From UBA5359 sp028699365 [NCBI: bacterium] (GTDB lineage: Bacteria > UBP13 > UBA5359), in NCBI GenBank assembly GCA_028699365.1, contig JAQVUQ010000137.1, forward strand, positions 1 to 7,169: DNA of 7,169 nucleotides, given 5' to 3'. This document shows positions 5,867 to 7,169 of this stretch, piece by piece; the first letter of the stretch is position 1; each line of letters starts with the position of its first letter. The notes beneath the pieces are model-generated. The model did no database searches. It worked only from the letters and a program-made list of their open reading frames with translations, and had not been told where the DNA came from. A program made the position numbers and the translations under genes.

Positions 5867-5895
5867 ATTATATGCTATAGTGATTTGCCCGTCAA
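5867..5895 (-). promoter_or_regulatory. Sigma-A type promoter for ackA
   Basis: On the minus strand, TTGACG (5895-5890) and a perfect TATAAT (5872-5867) are separated by exactly 17 nt, matching the housekeeping consensus at 11 of 12 positions. Transcription would start near 5860, giving a leader of about 35 nt before the ackA ATG. The -35 box contains the TGA stop of the upstream gene (5894-5892). The downstream rpmF-fab genes could be served by this promoter as well. Confidence 0.85.
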
Positions 5896-6344
5896 TCCTC
5901 GCTCTTATGGCTCTGCAGTTCACCAAGTGCGGTGGAGATGGTCGATTGAGCTCGATCCAGGTAATTACCCACCCGGGAAAGAACATCCCCGGCATAGCGA
6001 TCGGCACCGGCTCTTGTCTCGGAGGCTCTGATCTCCGCTTCCTGCACTATCCTGCCTGCTTCTCTCTCGGCCGCTCTGATTACCTCGCTCTCGACGATCA
6101 TCTGCTCTACCTTCTGACGGGCATCCACCAGAATGGCATCGGCTTCCTCCTGTGCCTGGAAGAGTATCTTCTCCCGCTCCTTGGAGATCTGCTTGGCCTG
6201 CTTTATCTCCTCGGGAAGAGCGGCTCTTATTCGGTTGATGAGAACGAAGACCTTGTCCTCGTCAATCAGCTTCTTCCCGAAGGGCATAGTCCGGCTGCTC
6301 TCCATCAGTTCCTCAAGACGGTCCATCAGCTTAAGAATATCCAT
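5892..6344 (-). CDS. Coiled-coil protein of unknown function, DivIVA/ATP-synthase-b-like, found next to coaD
   Basis: With the ATG at 6344 the product has 150 residues, rich in Glu, Arg, Ala and Gln, with no signal peptide or membrane segment. Residues 1-45 contain MDILKLMDRLEEL and a conserved-looking P-F-G-K-K-L-I-D-E patch. Residues 45-115 (IKQAKQISKEREKIL onward) look like a long coiled coil. The tail is more variable. Clostridial homologues in this position are often labelled ATPase or DivIVA-like from the coiled coil alone; the role is not established, and I do not assign one. The frame is open upstream to 6461, but those 39 codons translate a heptamer repeat (PTTNNQQPTTNN). GGGGAGG 7 nt before 6344 fixes the start. 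The stop lies in the ackA promoter. Confidence 0.88.
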   Translation of the reverse strand: MDILKLMDRLEELMESSRTMPFGKKLIDEDKVFVLINRIRAALPEEIKQAKQISKEREKILFQAQEEADAILVDARQKVEQMIVESEVIRAAEREAGRIVQEAEIRASETRAGADRYAGDVLSRVGNYLDRAQSTISTALGELQSHKSED

Positions 6345-6351
6345 AGCTCTG

Positions 6352-6358
6352 CCTCCCC
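6352..6358 (-). promoter_or_regulatory. SD that sets the start of the coiled-coil gene
   Basis: GGGGAGG on the minus strand ends 7 nt before ATG 6344-6342. It argues against the longer open frame beginning at 6461. Confidence 0.85.
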
Positions 6359-6364
6359 TGTCTT

Positions 6365-6379
6365 GCGCTCTTCGAGCGC
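6365..6379. repeat. Small perfect hairpin ahead of the coiled-coil gene
   Basis: GCGCTC and GAGCGC flank a 3-nt loop, giving a 6-bp GC-rich stem in the leader, 6 nt upstream of the AGGGGAGG stretch. It sits directly beside the GTTGTTG heptamer array. No U-run follows, so it is not a terminator. It could influence translation of the coiled-coil gene. Confidence 0.5.
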
Positions 6380-6380
6380 G

Positions 6381-6415
6381 GTTGTTTGTTGTTGGTTGTT
6401 GGTTGTTCGTTGTTG
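6381..6415 (+). repeat. Heptamer array GTTGTTN, five units
   Basis: Five units in exact 7-bp register: GTTGTTT, GTTGTTG, GTTGTTG, GTTGTTC and GTTGTTG. On the coding strand this reads AACAAC-type repeats and creates a spurious Asn/Thr/Gln-rich extension of the coiled-coil ORF. Confidence 0.9.
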
Positions 6416-6474
6416 GTTTCGGGATTCCCATGCAAGTCTTACAGAGTTCCCGGATGACCAACCTGCATTTTCAT

Positions 6475-6509
6475 CTTCTGTCTTCTGTCTTCTAACTTCT
6501 GTCTTCTAA
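6475..6509 (+). repeat. Heptamer array CTTCTGT/CTTCTAA, five units
   Basis: Units in register are CTTCTGT (6475-6481), CTTCTGT, CTTCTAA, CTTCTGT and CTTCTAA (6503-6509), followed by a decayed CTTCCCA. Two unit variants are interleaved, suggesting amplification of a mixed block. Confidence 0.9.
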
Positions 6510-6537
6510 CTTCCCACACCCCGGTAACCGGCTCAAA

Positions 6538-6565
6538 CTCCTGGCTCCTGGCTCCTAGCTCCTGA
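6538..6565 (+). repeat. Heptamer array CTCCTGG, four units
   Basis: CTCCTGG, CTCCTGG, CTCCTAG and CTCCTGA stand in exact 7-bp register, beginning 15 nt after the coaD stop in the direction of transcription. This is the third distinct heptamer array in the 236-nt gap between coaD and the coiled-coil gene. I see no gene, promoter or terminator elsewhere in that gap. Confidence 0.9.
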
Positions 6566-6580
6566 ACTCACAAACGCACT

Positions 6581-7063
6581 TTAATTCATACCCAGTCTCT
6601 CTCTAAGCCGTCTTTCCACGTGAGGCGGCACCATACAGGATACCGAAGCTCCGTAGCCGGCGATCTCCTTGACCATACTGGAACTGAGAAACGAATATTC
6701 GTTGGATGTCATCATAAAGAGCGTTTCTATACCGGGGTCCAGCTTATGGTTGGTGGAGGCCATCTGCAATTCGAACTCAAAATCCGATATGGCCCGCAAG
6801 CCTTTTACGATGGCGGTTACTCCGTTATCCCTGGCATATTTTACCAATAGACCGTCAAACGAAGCAACTTCTATCCCGGCTATATCGCTGACTGCCTCTC
6901 GCAGCATCTCCAGTCGCTCATCAGGCGAGAACATGGCCTCCTTGCTCTTGTTGACGGCTACGGCTACTATGAGACGGTCGAATATCGAAGCGGCTCTTCT
7001 TATTATATCGATATGACCGTTGGTTACCGGATCAAAGCTGCCGGGATACAACGCCGTTCTCAT
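6581..7063 (-). CDS. coaD: Pantetheine-phosphate adenylyltransferase
   Basis: CoaD joins 4'-phosphopantetheine and ATP to form dephospho-CoA, the penultimate step of CoA synthesis. The 160-residue length is standard. The nucleotidyltransferase motif T14-N-G-H17 follows GSFDPV. R90 in KGLRAISDFEFE and SSSMVKEIA at 127-135 are further family signatures. The ATG at 7063 overlaps the rsmD stop (ATGA), with AGGAGG 5 nt upstream inside rsmD, so the two are probably translationally coupled. The rsmD-coaD pair is widespread in bacteria. The product feeds the same CoA pool that supplies the ACP arm and the acyl-CoA substrates of FabD and FabH. Confidence 0.97.
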   Translation of the reverse strand: MRTALYPGSFDPVTNGHIDIIRRAASIFDRLIVAVAVNKSKEAMFSPDERLEMLREAVSDIAGIEVASFDGLLVKYARDNGVTAIVKGLRAISDFEFELQMASTNHKLDPGIETLFMMTSNEYSFLSSSMVKEIAGYGASVSCMVPPHVERRLRERLGMN

Positions 7064-7169
7064 GAAAGCCTCCTATATAACGTCAATACAGTGTTGCCGT
7101 ATCTATACTTACGGACGACTATGAGGTCTCCCGTCTTTTCCGGCAGCACGGTGTGATAATCGGTTTCCA
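7060..7169 (-). CDS. rsmD: 16S rRNA (guanine966-N2)-methyltransferase, C-terminal fragment
   Basis: Reading leftward from the window edge, one frame stays open for 35 codons and ends at TGA 7062-7060, overlapping the coaD ATG. It contains GDLIVVRKYRYGNTVLTLYRR, which fits the last beta strands of RsmD proteins, where YGxT followed by a short strand and basic residues is typical. RsmD methylates G966 of 16S rRNA. The catalytic part lies outside the window. Identification rests on this tail and on the well-known rsmD-coaD neighbourhood; the other two frames close within 20 codons. Confidence 0.82.
   Translation of the reverse strand, partial: ETDYHTVLPEKTGDLIVVRKYRYGNTVLTLYRRLS

Noticed and set aside
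6521-6531. Palindrome CCGGTAACCGG as an operator
   Set aside because: Only 5-bp half sites, no second copy seen and no regulator in the window to link it to.

Overview
The window reads as one long minus-strand run of housekeeping genes; no plus-strand gene is supported. In transcription order (right to left) it holds the 3' end of rsmD, coaD, a small coiled-coil protein, ackA, rpmF, plsX, fabH, fabD, fabG, acpP and, in the last 31 bases, the first codons of fabF. The order rsmD-coaD-coiled-coil protein-ackA-rpmF-plsX-fab genes-acpP-fabF, the strong Shine-Dalgarno (SD) sequences, the zinc-ribbon L32 and the moderate G+C suggest an anaerobic clostridial Bacillota of the Desulfotomaculum/Pelotomaculum kind. 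That assignment rests on remembered gene order and protein style, not on a search.

Functionally, plsX-fabH-fabD-fabG-acpP-fabF is a type II fatty acid synthesis cluster. FabD makes malonyl-ACP, FabH starts chains, FabF elongates, FabG does the first reduction, AcpP carries the chain, and PlsX turns finished acyl-ACP into acyl-phosphate for phospholipid synthesis. CoaD makes dephospho-CoA, the route to the CoA from which the AcpP phosphopantetheine arm and the acyl-CoA substrates derive. AckA interconverts acetate and acetyl-phosphate. RpmF and RsmD are ribosome-related passengers. All catalytic residues I could check are present.

The fab genes are tightly packed: the fabD SD lies in the last codons of fabH, fabD and fabG are about 1 nt apart, and rsmD and coaD overlap by ATGA. 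A textbook sigma-A promoter (TTGACG-17-TATAAT) precedes ackA and takes its -35 from the stop codon of the coiled-coil gene, so ackA and what follows probably form their own transcription unit.

The unusual content lies between the genes. The acpP-fabF, ackA-rpmF and coaD-coiled-coil-gene spacers are filled with degenerate short tandem repeats of period 7 or 8, each array with its own word. In the first two the arrays face each other as inverted repeats. The plsX-fabH gap is almost entirely a perfect 15-bp palindrome that looks like an inserted REP-type element. I found no defence system, CRISPR, prophage, RNA gene or clearly new protein system; the repeat-filled spacers are the real lead.
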